Positions 44,381-53,205 are shown, counted from the first letter of the stretch. The stretch is 64,000 bases of DNA from an uncultured Desulfovibrio sp. (GCA_900541395.1 UQJT01000006.1:35215-99214), one strand, 5' to 3'. Numbers and translations are program-made. Notes: generated from the sequence alone by a model not told the origin.

Positions 44381-44417
44381 AAGGGTTTATGGAATTTTAT
44401 CCATAAGCCCTTATTTT
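44381..44417 (+). terminator. Terminator after tRNA-Arg
   Basis: AAGGGTTTATGGA pairs with TCCATAAGCCCTT (one G-T wobble) over a six-base loop and is followed by ATTTT. It lies 9 bp after the tRNA 3' end. Confidence 0.8.
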
Positions 44418-44658
44418 CAACCCGGCGGGGTTATTTTAATAAATCAGCGCCTAGCATCCGTGCCGTCATTTATCCGAAGAAGCAGCGGCATCGCCGTCAC
44501 ATCAAACGCCGTCGACATGCCATCCCCAGGCGACACGACCGCTTCCTCGGCGCCTATCAAGGAACTCCATGACAAATCCTTACCTGGAGGCGTTTACCAC
44601 CTCGTGGCACGATGACAACTTCGCGGAACAGATCCGGCAAATCCCCTTCACTCTCTCC
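44418..44658. other. Spacer after tRNA-Arg
   Basis: No gene is recognised here. I saw no repeat of the tRNA 3' end in this stretch, so an attachment site is not shown. Confidence 0.3.
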
Positions 44659-44976
44659 TTACTTTTCGGGAAGGGGACTGATATCGCTGTGACAATTGAC
44701 GCAACCATTCGTAGCAGGTTCGTCGCCGCAGGTCAGATCATGACAATTCTGGCAGCTTGTGGGCAAAGTCGCCCGGATAGGAAGAGACGGAGGCGTTGCG
44801 TCGGGTTTTGCGGCATGGCAGGTCGTGCAGGCAAGAGCGGTGTGCCGGTTATGAAAAAAAATAACAGACTTGTCGGCGGGCTGAACATCAAGGGTTATTC
44901 GGGCAAACGCAACGGCCGGAACGGTCAAACCCACAGCCAGCAGGGCGGCGGCGCCCAGTTTAAGCACTCGGTTCAT
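44659..44976 (-). CDS. Three-heme class III cytochrome c (c7/c3-like), periplasmic
   Basis: The 105-residue protein has a signal peptide (LGAAALLAVGLTVPAVAFA) and three heme-attachment motifs, CTTCH, CQNCH and CVNCH. Nearby histidines (FFHNRH) are suited to bis-His ligation. Three hemes in about 85 mature residues is the c7 size rather than the four-heme c3 of Desulfovibrio. The ATG at 44976 has AAAGGAG upstream. It probably carries periplasmic electrons from hydrogenase or formate dehydrogenase to a membrane or outer acceptor; the partner is not in the window. Confidence 0.85.
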   Translation of the reverse strand: MNRVLKLGAAALLAVGLTVPAVAFARITLDVQPADKSVIFFHNRHTALACTTCHAAKPDATPPSLPIRATLPTSCQNCHDLTCGDEPATNGCVNCHSDISPLPEK

Positions 44977-45748
44977 CAACAACTCTCCTTTGATGACGCC
45001 AACCCGATTGTGAGATTAGGGCTTAGCTTTGATCCGCCTACCTCGATTTAGAAGTTTATGTCAAGAGGGATTGTCCTTTTTTTCCTGAGGGCAATTTTTC
45101 ACCCGAACTACTCACCGGGCGGCCCAGCCGCCACAGTCCTGCACGACTCGCCTCCGTCCGCCGGACGCGGGACAGACGCATTTTATAACTATAAAATTTA
45201 ATAAGATAAATTACTCGTAAATAAAGCTTGGAACCGATCCGGCGATACCGCCCGCCCCTTTGTGACTTCGGCTTCAGGTTTTGCCCACAGTTTCGGGCGC
45301 TGCTGTCGCAGCGTCGCCAAGGCAGACGTACGGCTGCCCCAGCGGCGTGCGGATGCTCCATCGTTTTTTAAGTCCATTTAAGGAACATTACGCGCAACCA
45401 GTTTTTTTTATACGAGATTATATAGAACAACATATTATCGCCGCATACTCTTATTGCCTCTTTTCACAAGTTATTCTAAGTATCGAGAGTCGGGAATAAT
45501 TCAAGGGCATTCAGGGAAGCCGGGGTTCGCCTCATCAGACCGGAATGCCCGAATACAACGACGCTTGGTTAAAGTTTTTAAGGTTGATTCGAGCCTTGCC
45601 GTGACTTTTCACGCCCTGGACGGCGGAGAAACACCGGCAAACTCGAACCGGGGGTTACGGGGCGACGCCGGAGAGCGGGTCCCCGCCCGCGCCGTTGCCC
45701 CTCGCCCGTATCCAAGTTCCGCGGATCAACTTCATAAAGGAGAGCGTT
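44977..45748. other. 772-bp spacer with AT-rich patches
   Basis: I see no convincing gene. The patches at 45175-45235 and 45395-45480 are AT-rich and probably hold the leftward promoter of the cytochrome and the rightward promoter of the SUMF1-domain gene. Short open frames here lack ribosome sites and family features. Confidence 0.4.
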
Positions 45749-47206
45749 ATGCGTAAAGTGAGAGCTGTCGTGGCGGCGTTGTGCGTCACCCTGCCCATTG
45801 TCGGCGCAGCGGGTGTCGGCAAGGCCCAGGAAGGGCCTAAGGCGAGCGAACTGCCGACCTATACCAACAGCATCGGCATGGAGCTCGTCCGGATTCCCGC
45901 CGGTACGGCTCTGGTGGAAACCGGAAAAAATATGTTTGACGAACCCGTGTTTGGCGCGAAAGCTCTTGTCAGCCAGCCTTTTTATCTGGGGAAATATGAG
46001 GTGACTCAGGAGCAATGGGCCAAGGTGATGGGAAGCAATCCGGCAAAGTTCAAAGGCCGCAACAATCCGGTGGAAAGCGTTTCCTGGGATGACGTGCAGG
46101 AGTTCATCAAGCGCCTGAATGCTCTGGAAGGACACGATCGTTATCGCCTGCCCACGGAAATGGAATGGGGGCTGGCCGCCAGGGGCGGCGCGGATACCGT
46201 ATATTTCTTTGGCGAAACGGAGGAAGCGCTGAGCGACTATGCATGGTTTGCGGACAACACCACCGATCGTACGAAGCCCGTGGGCCGGAAGCAGCCGAAC
46301 CCCTATGGCCTGTACGATGTCTACGGCAATGTTCGGGAATGGGTGCAGGATCGGTACGGAGCCTACCCGAAGGACACGGAACTCAAAGATTACAGCGGTC
46401 CCGCTTCGGGGTCCGAACGTGTGGTGCTTGGCGGAGCATGGTCAAACAGCGCCGATGATTTCCACTATGCCTTCCGGACCGAGTCCGCTCCCGGCGCCCG
46501 CTCCGACAGCCTGGGCTTCCGCCTGGCCCTGTCTCCTTTCGATCTGCCGACCTACACCGACAGCCTCGGCATGGAGTTTGTGCTCATCCCGGCAAATTCA
46601 TTCATGATCACTCCCGATACAAAAGCCACCGTCAGCAAGCCTTTTTATCTGGGCAAGTACGAGGTGACTCAGGCCCAATGGAAAGAAGTCATGGGGAGCA
46701 ACCCGTCCTATTATACGGGCGATACGCTTCCGGTGGACAGTGTTTCCTGGGATGACGTGCAGGAATTCATCAAACGTCTGAACGCCAGAGAGGGGCACAA
46801 CCGCTATCGCCTGCCGACGGAAGTGGAATGGGAACTGGCCGCCAGGGGTGGTACGACGGACCGGTACTTCTTCGGAAAAACGGCGGACCTTCTGGGCGAC
46901 TACGCCTGGTTCACGGAAAATGCCCGGCTCGTGACGCATCCGGTGGGCTCGAAACTGCCGAATCCCTATGGCCTGTATGATATATACGGCAACGTCTGGG
47001 AATGGACGCAGGATTGGTACGCTCCCTATCCGGAAACTCCGGAACTAAAAGACTACAGCGGCCCCGAATCGGGTGTCAGGCGCGTGATCCGCGGCGGCAG
47101 CTGGAACAATGCCGCCGTCTTCTGCCGTTCGAACGCCCGCAGTAGTTACCTGGACAGCAACCGGCTCACCGGCGTGGGCTTCCGGCTGGCCCTCAACCCG
47201 GAATAA
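45749..47206 (+). CDS. Exported protein with two tandem SUMF1 (FGE-sulfatase) domains
   Basis: The 485-residue protein has a signal peptide (VRAVVAALCVTLPIVGAAGVGKA) and two copies of the SUMF1 domain, about 36-258 and 260-485. Repeated landmarks are YLGKYEVTQ, SVSWDDVQEFIKRLNA, RYRLPTEMEW/RYRLPTEVEW, NPYGLYD and GFRLAL. Copy 1 has no cysteine and copy 2 only one, so the paired cysteines of true formylglycine-generating enzymes are missing. It is therefore probably a binding or lectin-like fold rather than a sulfatase-maturing enzyme. AAAGGAG lies just before the ATG, and a terminator follows. The domains are very alike, which implies internal duplication. Confidence 0.85.
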   Translation: MRKVRAVVAALCVTLPIVGAAGVGKAQEGPKASELPTYTNSIGMELVRIPAGTALVETGKNMFDEPVFGAKALVSQPFYLGKYEVTQEQWAKVMGSNPAKFKGRNNPVESVSWDDVQEFIKRLNALEGHDRYRLPTEMEWGLAARGGADTVYFFGETEEALSDYAWFADNTTDRTKPVGRKQPNPYGLYDVYGNVREWVQDRYGAYPKDTELKDYSGPASGSERVVLGGAWSNSADDFHYAFRTESAPGARSDSLGFRLALSPFDLPTYTDSLGMEFVLIPANSFMITPDTKATVSKPFYLGKYEVTQAQWKEVMGSNPSYYTGDTLPVDSVSWDDVQEFIKRLNAREGHNRYRLPTEVEWELAARGGTTDRYFFGKTADLLGDYAWFTENARLVTHPVGSKLPNPYGLYDIYGNVWEWTQDWYAPYPETPELKDYSGPESGVRRVIRGGSWNNAAVFCRSNARSSYLDSNRLTGVGFRLALNPE

Positions 47207-47320
47207 TCGTCAAAAGAGTCGTAAAAGCCTTCCGCTTCCCACCGCCTCGGGCGATTGGGGAAAACGATTTTCGGCGAACGAGCCGGATCGGCCGGAAAAA
47301 AGCGGAAAAGGCTCATAGAT

Positions 47321-47360
47321 AAAGGCCCCGGAGAGGTGCGCTCCCGGGGCCTTTATCGTT
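47321..47360 (+). terminator. Terminator after the SUMF1-domain gene
   Basis: AAAGGCCCCGGAG pairs with CTCCCGGGGCCTTT, followed by ATCGTTTT. The T-run is short, so efficiency may be moderate. Confidence 0.75.
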
Positions 47361-47613
47361 TTCCAAGCGCACGATGTACGTTTGCTTTTTAAGTACGGAT
47401 TACTCTGTGCCTCGGATGCGGGCATGGTCCCATTCTCTGCCGTTCACAGATTCATCAGGAGATGTCGGCGCAGCGCGTGTCGGCGATTCCCGAAAAAAAC
47501 TTTTCGACGGGAACGGCCCCACAAGCAAGTGCGCTCTCAGTGCGTATTTCTCTTGTTTTTTCAAGCAAGCGCGCTACGATGAGACCACATCATTAAATTA
47601 TGGAGCGGCACCT
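47361..47613 (+). other. Spacer upstream of the PK_C-domain gene
   Basis: The frame of the PK_C gene is open through this stretch, but its codons look random and the homology begins at 47614. A promoter for that gene is expected here. Confidence 0.4.
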
Positions 47614-48171
47614 ATGACGACCTATTTCCCCAAGCCGGGGCCGAACAATACGGCCCGCACTCTGGAACTGGCGCTGCAAGCGGCCCGCGAGGATCATATT
47701 TCCACCCTGGTGGTGGCGAGCACCCGAGGGACCACACCATTACTGCTCAAAAAAGCCGCCCGTGAATTCCATATCGTCGTGGTCACCCACGCCAACGGCT
47801 ACAAGGAACCCGGAGGGCAAGAAATGCCCGTCGAGGTGCGGCGCGAACTGGAGGCGACCGGCATGACCGTCGTCACCGCCTCCCACGTGCTCAGCGGTGC
47901 CGAACGCGGTCTGTCTCACGCGTTCAATGGGGTGTATCCGGTGGAGATTATGGCCAACACACTGCGTATGATGGGACAGGGCACCAAAGTCTGCGTGGAA
48001 TGCGCCGTGATGGCCTTGGACGGCGGCGCCATACAACCCGGTCCGGTGGTCTGCGTGGGCGGATCGGGGCTGGGGGCGGACACAGCCTGGGTATTGCGCC
48101 CGGCCCATGCCATGAATATTTTGGATACTCGGCTCGACAAGCTTATCTGCAAACCAGGTTTACCATCCTGA
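47614..48171 (+). CDS. Stand-alone pyruvate-kinase C-terminal (PK_C) domain protein
   Basis: This 185-residue protein matches the pyruvate kinase alpha/beta (PK_C) domain without the catalytic barrel. Landmarks are STLVVASTRGTTPLLLKKAA, VVTHANGYKEPG and a C-terminal Gly-rich loop in VVCVGGSGLGADTAWVL. In full enzymes this domain binds the sugar-phosphate activator; single-domain proteins occur in many anaerobes with unknown roles, perhaps nucleotide or ligand binding. GGAG lies a few bases before the ATG. It is convergent with the AT-rich methyltransferase. Confidence 0.82.
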   Translation: MTTYFPKPGPNNTARTLELALQAAREDHISTLVVASTRGTTPLLLKKAAREFHIVVVTHANGYKEPGGQEMPVEVRRELEATGMTVVTASHVLSGAERGLSHAFNGVYPVEIMANTLRMMGQGTKVCVECAVMALDGGAIQPGPVVCVGGSGLGADTAWVLRPAHAMNILDTRLDKLICKPGLPS

Positions 48172-48227
48172 AATCACGGCAGCCCCTTTACGACGAACGG
48201 CTTTAGCATCTCCATAACAGAGAGGCT

Positions 48228-48983
48228 TTAGCTATTGATATATTCAAACAAAAACATTTCACATGTATCATCAGTTGCAACTTTTTTTTGGAAAGAAGAA
48301 TAGGTCACAATTTTTTGAAATCCTATTTCTTTTAAGTATTGCTCCATTTCTCCAAATGCATACAGATGTGTTTGAAAATTCATTGCCTCACTTTGCAATA
48401 AATCTACGCCGCTATATAACTCATATATTCCAGGTGAAAATTGAGTATGACTTTGAACATCATAATAGTTTTTATTTTTAAGTATTAAATCCAGTCCATT
48501 CTTTGTCTTTACAGAAATAGAAACTTTATAATCACTGTCATCGGAACACCTATTAGCGACTGTATCAACAGCAAAAACCAACTTACCTTTTGAAGACAAT
48601 AGATCTTTTAATTTTTTCAATATTTTTTTTAATAAATTTATATCTGTAAATAAGGAAATTGATCCAGAAGAAATAAAAATATAATCAAATTTTTCCTTGG
48701 AAGAATACTCTATGATATCAGAACAAATAACTTTTGCATTTGGTTCTTTTTGCTTTAACTTTTTTAACATTTCCTCTGATAAATCTATTCCACTGATATC
48801 AAAGCCCCGTTTCATGAATGGAATGAGAAAACGACCGCTGCCACATAAAGGCTCTAAAATTTTATTTCCTTTTTCAGCATAGGAAAGATAAAAATTCAGT
48901 TCGTCTTGGGGAGCCTCTTCGTGCAAAATTTCGTACATTTCAACACATAACTTACCATAATAGTTTTGCTTGGGATCATTCAT
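48228..48983 (-). CDS. SAM-dependent methyltransferase, AT-rich (likely transferred)
   Basis: This 251-residue class I methyltransferase carries motif I as ILEPLCGSGRFLIPFMKRG and motif II as ISGIDLSEEM. Its base composition is strongly AT-rich and its Lys/Ile/Asn content is high compared with all neighbours, so it was probably acquired from a low-GC donor such as a Firmicute. The substrate is unknown; small-molecule or antibiotic-type methylation is possible. It stands alone, with AT-rich spacer on its upstream side. Confidence 0.82.
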   Translation of the reverse strand: MNDPKQNYYGKLCVEMYEILHEEAPQDELNFYLSYAEKGNKILEPLCGSGRFLIPFMKRGFDISGIDLSEEMLKKLKQKEPNAKVICSDIIEYSSKEKFDYIFISSGSISLFTDINLLKKILKKLKDLLSSKGKLVFAVDTVANRCSDDSDYKVSISVKTKNGLDLILKNKNYYDVQSHTQFSPGIYELYSGVDLLQSEAMNFQTHLYAFGEMEQYLKEIGFQKIVTYSSFQKKVATDDTCEMFLFEYINS

Positions 48984-49013
48984 TCCTTTACCTCAAATTT
49001 TTAAGCACGTTTC

Positions 49014-49262
49014 CTAACGCCAGGCGCAGCCCTCATCAAAGCTCAGACCAAAAAATTTTAGTTTTTTCACATAGCAAAGAGCGTAACAGGAGTTGACCAA
49101 AACTATCGGCACCCAGCAAGGCCAATTTCGCTTGGCAACACCATTGTATGGAAAACGGCAGTCTTGCGCCAGGTCCGGCAATGAGGTCTGGGCCCGAGAT
49201 GCCCTCAAAAAACCTAAGCCGACCTCCCCTGCTTTCCCATTTTTATTGTTTATAAAATTCAT
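49014..49262 (-). other. Open frame or structured RNA of unknown nature
   Basis: An 82-codon frame (start MNFINNKNGKAGEVG, end DEGCAWR) spans this stretch, but it lacks a clear ribosome site and a recognisable fold. The DNA holds several small hairpins, such as GCCAA/TTGGC at 49121-49136 and CCAT/ATGG near 49141. The wording of the translation seems familiar from other Desulfovibrionaceae, which might reflect a conserved RNA or repeat translated by chance. I cannot decide between protein and RNA. Confidence 0.25.
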
Positions 49263-49610
49263 TATATAGCTGCATTAAAAAACATATAATAAATGTGGAG
49301 TAGTATTTTTATAAACGTATTTTTATTTTGGTCAAAATTTACTTAATACGCTCTGAAGCAATCTATCGTTTTTCAAAATTCTTTATAAGAATACAGCAAG
49401 CCAATCTCCTTCATTACACAACCGCAACAGAAATTGCATCTCTCGTAGGGTCGCATGGCTGCCTTCTTGACGCAAGTTGCCTGCGCCCCTTTCAGGTATT
49501 AAATGTGGTATCACCCGGCAGGCCGCCACCGGCCAAGCAAAAAAGAGAGCTTTGACAGAGCCCGCTTTTCGCCCTCGGCAACCGGCCGCCATTTCCGGCA
49601 GGTCGCCTTG
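49263..49610. other. Spacer, AT-rich then GC-rich
   Basis: No gene is seen. The change in base composition near 49430-49480 may mark an insertion boundary. Confidence 0.35.
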
Positions 49611-49949
49611 TTACATGCCGGATAGATTACCCGGGGTCGTGCCGCGCCCTATATGCCGGCTCAGTCGGTGAAGGGCCGCCAGCGCGTCGTCCGGAAGTTC
49701 CGCCAGATCCCTCAACACCTCGTTTCGCCCCGGCAAATCCCCGCAATCCAGCAAGACGAAAAGCGGTACGCCGAGCGCCTCGGCAATCTTGTCCAGGTTG
49801 GCGACGCTGATGTTCACCTTGCCCCGCTCCACCTCGCTCAGGTAACTTTTCGTGAGGCAGGCGGCGCGCGCCAGCTCCCCTTGCGACAGGTTTGCCGCCA
49901 ACCGAAAACGGCGCATACGCCAGCCGAGCTTTTCCGCCAAATTCTCCAT
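49611..49949 (-). CDS. XRE-family helix-turn-helix regulator
   Basis: This small protein (about 112 residues from ATG 49949) has an XRE-type HTH: RLAANLSQGELARAACLTKS, then YLSEVERGKVNISVANLDKI. A short C-terminal tail follows without an effector or protease domain. A GTG at 49961 with a nearby GGAGGG is an alternative start adding four residues. It follows the S24-type repressor on the same strand and may form a two-regulator switch with it, as in mobile elements and stress circuits. Confidence 0.8.
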   Translation of the reverse strand: MENLAEKLGWRMRRFRLAANLSQGELARAACLTKSYLSEVERGKVNISVANLDKIAEALGVPLFVLLDCGDLPGRNEVLRDLAELPDDALAALHRLSRHIGRGTTPGNLSGM

Positions 49950-50130
49950 ATATCCACGCACCCTCCATCACGGAAATTCTTCCCGGCGCGCCGTCGCCCC
50001 TTTCGTTTTTCCAACCGCTCCCGGCAATCCCCGGTTTGAGACGACACATCGGGCAAAGCCAAGGTACCTTTTTTGTTTCTCAATAGAAACATAAAAATTA
50101 AATAAAATTTTCGGCGCGAAAATATCCCGT

Positions 50131-50778
50131 TTACATTTTTCGTTTGACGTAGACCACGGGAACCAGGCGCAGAATATTGCTCACCTCCGTCCTCGCGGTG
50201 TACAGGAGTTGCTCTCCTTTTCCGTCGGGCGGCGTCCAAGCTTCCAGGATAACGTCCTCCCCGTCCATCCCCCGGTATATTTTGAGGGAAATGGTATTGT
50301 TGTTCCGCTCCACAAAGACCACATCATTAATGTCGAGCCTGCTGTGCGGATCACAATACACAATAAAACCAGGCTCGATCCCGGCCGGGCGCATGCTGTC
50401 GCCCACAGCCAATACAGCGAACAAATCCCGGTTGAGGGCATGATCGCCGGGCCGGGGCGCAGTGGCGTTCAGACGTTCACGGGTACACCAGTCATAACCG
50501 CAGGCGGCCAGGGCGATGATGGGCACGCCGCCCAGATTGGCCCACGGAGCGTCGCCAAAGTAGCGACGCGGATCAAGCTCCAGGCGCTCCATGAGAAAAA
50601 GCATCTTGTCATAGGGCACGCGCTCCCCTTTGAGTGTGCCCTGCATCCAGCGGGTCAGCGTACCCCGCTCCACGCCCAGTTGTCGGGCCAGAGCGGCATG
50701 CGTGCCGCGAGCCCCTTTTTCGATGCGGCGCCTGATTTCCGAGATGATGGCGTCCCACGCCTCTGCTTGTTTGCTCAT
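50131..50778 (-). CDS. Phage-type repressor with S24 (LexA/CI) autoprotease domain
   Basis: This 215-residue protein has an N-terminal HTH (GTHAALARQLGVERGTLTRW) and a C-terminal S24 domain with nucleophile Ser128 in VGDSMRPAG and Lys166 in TISLKIYRG. The expected cleavage site could be Cys93-Gly94 in ALAACGYDW. Such proteins hold prophages or integrative elements silent and self-cleave on RecA activation. No intact prophage lies next to it; the nearest phage genes are the decayed tail block beyond 60 kb. It may be a leftover repressor or control the neighbouring small genes. Confidence 0.85.
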   Translation of the reverse strand: MSKQAEAWDAIISEIRRRIEKGARGTHAALARQLGVERGTLTRWMQGTLKGERVPYDKMLFLMERLELDPRRYFGDAPWANLGGVPIIALAACGYDWCTRERLNATAPRPGDHALNRDLFAVLAVGDSMRPAGIEPGFIVYCDPHSRLDINDVVFVERNNNTISLKIYRGMDGEDVILEAWTPPDGKGEQLLYTARTEVSNILRLVPVVYVKRKM

Positions 50779-51011
50779 AGGGGAAGCAATGCCCTCAATT
50801 GACGTTTCCGTCTCGCTTCATTTGAAGCCTGTTCACCTCGAACCGGCTTTAAACTCGCTTCCCCGTCTCGCCTATGATTTTTCCGAGTTGAACAACCACC
50901 AAAGAAACAAGGCTCCGGACGAGGTTTCCCTTCGGCCGGAGCGGCTTGCCCGGCCCCGTTCTCACGCCTCTTCCTCATCGGCGGAAAAAGCGGAAAACGG
51001 GGTCCTTGTTG

Positions 51012-51200
51012 TTAACGACGCCGAGATCGAATGTGATCGTAAATCTGGTACACGTCGTTTACGGCGTCGTCAGGACTGAGGTGAGGGTCGGCCGCCATCA
51101 GGATGCAAACGGCGTGCGTCAGCTCCATACACTCACGCGCATTGTCCTTGGCGTCGTCCCGTTCCTCACGAGACTCGCAGAAACTCTTGACATGCTCCAT
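51012..51200 (-). CDS. Small hypothetical protein, 62 residues
   Basis: A very good ribosome site (AAAGGAGG, spacing 6) precedes the ATG at 51200. The protein is acidic and helical by eye, with Cys residues in SFCESRE, RECMEL and AVCILM and the motif SPDDAVNDVYQIYDHI. I do not recognise the family. It lies upstream of the S24 repressor on the same strand, with an AT-rich promoter-like region on its right side. Confidence 0.6.
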   Translation of the reverse strand: MEHVKSFCESREERDDAKDNARECMELTHAVCILMAADPHLSPDDAVNDVYQIYDHIRSRRR

Positions 51201-51358
51201 ACCGATCCTCCTTTAAATGGTATAATATATTTTAATTTTATCACGATATATCAAATTTTCCAGTCTGTAACTATTTTTGTCCGGATCGATTTATATGGTA
51301 TTCGTCTCTTTTTCGGAAAAAGAAGAATGTCCCGACCGTGTTTTGCAACGACGCGAGC

Positions 51359-51386
51359 TTGCGCTTTCTTTTTCCCCCGCTATACT
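51359..51386 (+). promoter_or_regulatory. Possible promoter of the Cys-rich small protein
   Basis: TTGCGC (51359-51364) and TATACT (51381-51386) are 16 bp apart and lie 19 bp before the small gene's start codon, leaving a short leader with the ribosome site. Confidence 0.35.
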
Positions 51387-51404
51387 TTGGCGGAGGAGGA
51401 TATC

Positions 51405-51590
51405 ATGGCAGAAGACAAAACCAAGTGTCCGCACGGCGAACCGGATGGAAAACTGGTGTACTGTTCCAGACCGGCGGAGGAAACCGGCGCGCTGGCTGTA
51501 TGGAAACGGGCCGTTTGCGGGCGGATCATCGTCACGCCGGGCTGGTGCCGCGACCGTTGCAAACTGCATGGAGGTCCGGGCCACCTGTAA
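51405..51590 (+). CDS. Small cysteine-rich hypothetical protein, 61 residues
   Basis: The ATG at 51405 has GGAGGAGGA directly upstream. The protein has five cysteines, in KCPHGEP, YCSRPAE, AVCGRII and WCRDRCKLHGG, so it may bind a metal such as zinc. I do not recognise the family. It stands alone beside the S24/XRE regulators and could be an accessory element gene. Confidence 0.6.
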   Translation: MAEDKTKCPHGEPDGKLVYCSRPAEETGALAVWKRAVCGRIIVTPGWCRDRCKLHGGPGHL

Positions 51591-52095
51591 ACGCCGGAAG
51601 CTTGAGCGAACAAAAACACGTTTGTCATGATCGCTCCGTCTCTTCCGGCGCTGTCGGGAGACGGAGAGAGAAAGATCGGCGCTTTCGCCAAGACTTCATC
51701 ATCGTCTAAAACGGTTTAACTTTGAAATTATACCGGCTCAGGGCGACGATGTTCCAGTGGCTTAAGTTTCGCGCTTGAAGTCGTCGCGCTTCTTCAGCCG
51801 CCGACGTGAAACGCCTTGCGGATGAGAAGAGCATAGCGGAGCTCCACTCCGTTCGACTCCGGAAGCATGTTCAAAGTGAAAATGCTCCAACGTCTGTCGT
51901 CCGTCAGGCTGCAATTCCGTCCACCTTTCCGGCAACTCATTGCCGCTGGTCCCTGAAAATAAAACGCATTCCGGCCGGGGCGTCCGTCTCCGGCCGCAAT
52001 GTCGCCTTTGGAAATGTCTTTCCCGTCCCGCAAAAGATAATGGCATTGAGTCACGGGAGGGGGCTATCCCATATGCAGTTACACGGAGATTGCCT
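51591..52095. other. 505-bp spacer before the glycosyltransferase gene
   Basis: Only one frame here (51794-52054, minus) resembles a gene, and weakly. The promoter of the glycosyltransferase operon should lie at the right end. Confidence 0.35.
51794..52054 (-). CDS. Doubtful small open frame, 86 codons
   Basis: A GTG-started frame (MTQCHYLLRDGKDISKGDI) whose amino acid mix looks more protein-like than typical shadows. It has no ribosome site and overlaps the probable promoter area of the divergent glycosyltransferase gene. No family is recognised. Confidence 0.22.
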   Translation of the reverse strand: MTQCHYLLRDGKDISKGDIAAGDGRPGRNAFYFQGPAAMSCRKGGRNCSLTDDRRWSIFTLNMLPESNGVELRYALLIRKAFHVGG

Positions 52096-53205
52096 ATGGA
52101 AGCCCCCTGTTCTTTTTCCCCGCCCGTGGCCCTGATTCCCGCCTACAAGCCTGAACCCGCCGTACTGGACATAGCGCGCGCCCTGCTGGCTTCGGAAGAG
52201 ATAAGCGACGTAGTGGTGGTCAATGACGGCAGCGGCGCGGAATACGACACCCTGTTTCAGGAACTGGCCGACATGGGCGCAACGGTGCTGCGCCATTATA
52301 CCAATCTGGGCAAGGGCATGGCCCTGCGCACCGGTCTCAATCATATCGCCTGCGCCTTCCCGCACAGCGTGGGGGTAGTCACTCTGGACGCCGACGGACA
52401 GCATCTGGCCAAAGACGTGCTGGCCGTGGCGGCCCGCCTGCTCAAAATCCCGCGCGCCCTGATCATGGGGTGCCGCCGCTTCGGCGTGAATACGCCCCTG
52501 CGCAGCCGGGTGGGCAACAATACCACCCGCCGGGTCATGCGTCTTCTGGCCGGGCTGAACGTCAGCGACACGCAGACCGGCTTGCGGGGAATTCCCCTCT
52601 TCTTCGTGCCGCGTCTGCTCCGTCTGCGGACCACTGGATATGATTTTGAACTGGACATGCTCATCCAGGCCAAAAAAGATCACGTACCGTTGGTGGAGCT
52701 GCCCATCGAGACCGTCTATATCGACGGCAACCGCAGTTCCCATTTTCATCCGCTGCTGGACTCCATGAAAATCTACCTGGTGTTCCTGCGCTATAATCTG
52801 TCGTCCCTGCTGACGGCCGGGGTGGATTATGCGGTCTTCATGATCTGCGCAATGCTGGGTCTTTCCCTAGCCTCGGCCATGGCCCTGGGTCGAGTGTGCT
52901 CGTGGGTCGTCAATTACGGGATCAACCGCACCTTCGTGTTCAAATCGGAAAAAGGCTACTGGCAATCGCTGGTACCGTATCTGCTGTTTGAAATCAGCAT
53001 GGCCCTGGTATCGTACATCGCCATCGACTCCCTGTACCGGTCTTTGGCCTTCAACGTGTACGGAGCCAAAGTGCTGGTGGAGACGTCGCTGTACCTGCTC
53101 ACGTTCACCGTACAGCGGGAAATCGTGTTCGGTCCTTCATCCCGCCCGGATACGGCGTACGACCTGACGGAAGCCCCGGCTCTGAGCCGTGAGAAAGACG
53201 AATGA
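52096..53205 (+). CDS. Glycosyltransferase family 2 with C-terminal GtrA domain
   Basis: The 369-residue protein has a GT2 domain (about 1-225) with VALIPAYKPEP, VVVNDGSG and the metal motif TLDADGQH. A four-helix GtrA-type membrane domain (about 230-345) follows, with ending features INRTFVFKSEKGY and LTFTVQREIVF. It resembles polyprenyl-phosphate sugar synthases (dolichol-phosphate-mannose-synthase-like) that load sugar onto a lipid and help flip it. The start has GGAG upstream. Its stop overlaps the deacetylase gene by 4 bp, so they act together, probably in surface glycan or lipid A modification. Confidence 0.88.
   Translation: MEAPCSFSPPVALIPAYKPEPAVLDIARALLASEEISDVVVVNDGSGAEYDTLFQELADMGATVLRHYTNLGKGMALRTGLNHIACAFPHSVGVVTLDADGQHLAKDVLAVAARLLKIPRALIMGCRRFGVNTPLRSRVGNNTTRRVMRLLAGLNVSDTQTGLRGIPLFFVPRLLRLRTTGYDFELDMLIQAKKDHVPLVELPIETVYIDGNRSSHFHPLLDSMKIYLVFLRYNLSSLLTAGVDYAVFMICAMLGLSLASAMALGRVCSWVVNYGINRTFVFKSEKGYWQSLVPYLLFEISMALVSYIAIDSLYRSLAFNVYGAKVLVETSLYLLTFTVQREIVFGPSSRPDTAYDLTEAPALSREKDE

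Noticed and set aside
45749..47206. Formylglycine-generating enzyme for sulfatase maturation
   Set aside because: The catalytic Cys pair is missing in both domains and no sulfatase gene is in the window.
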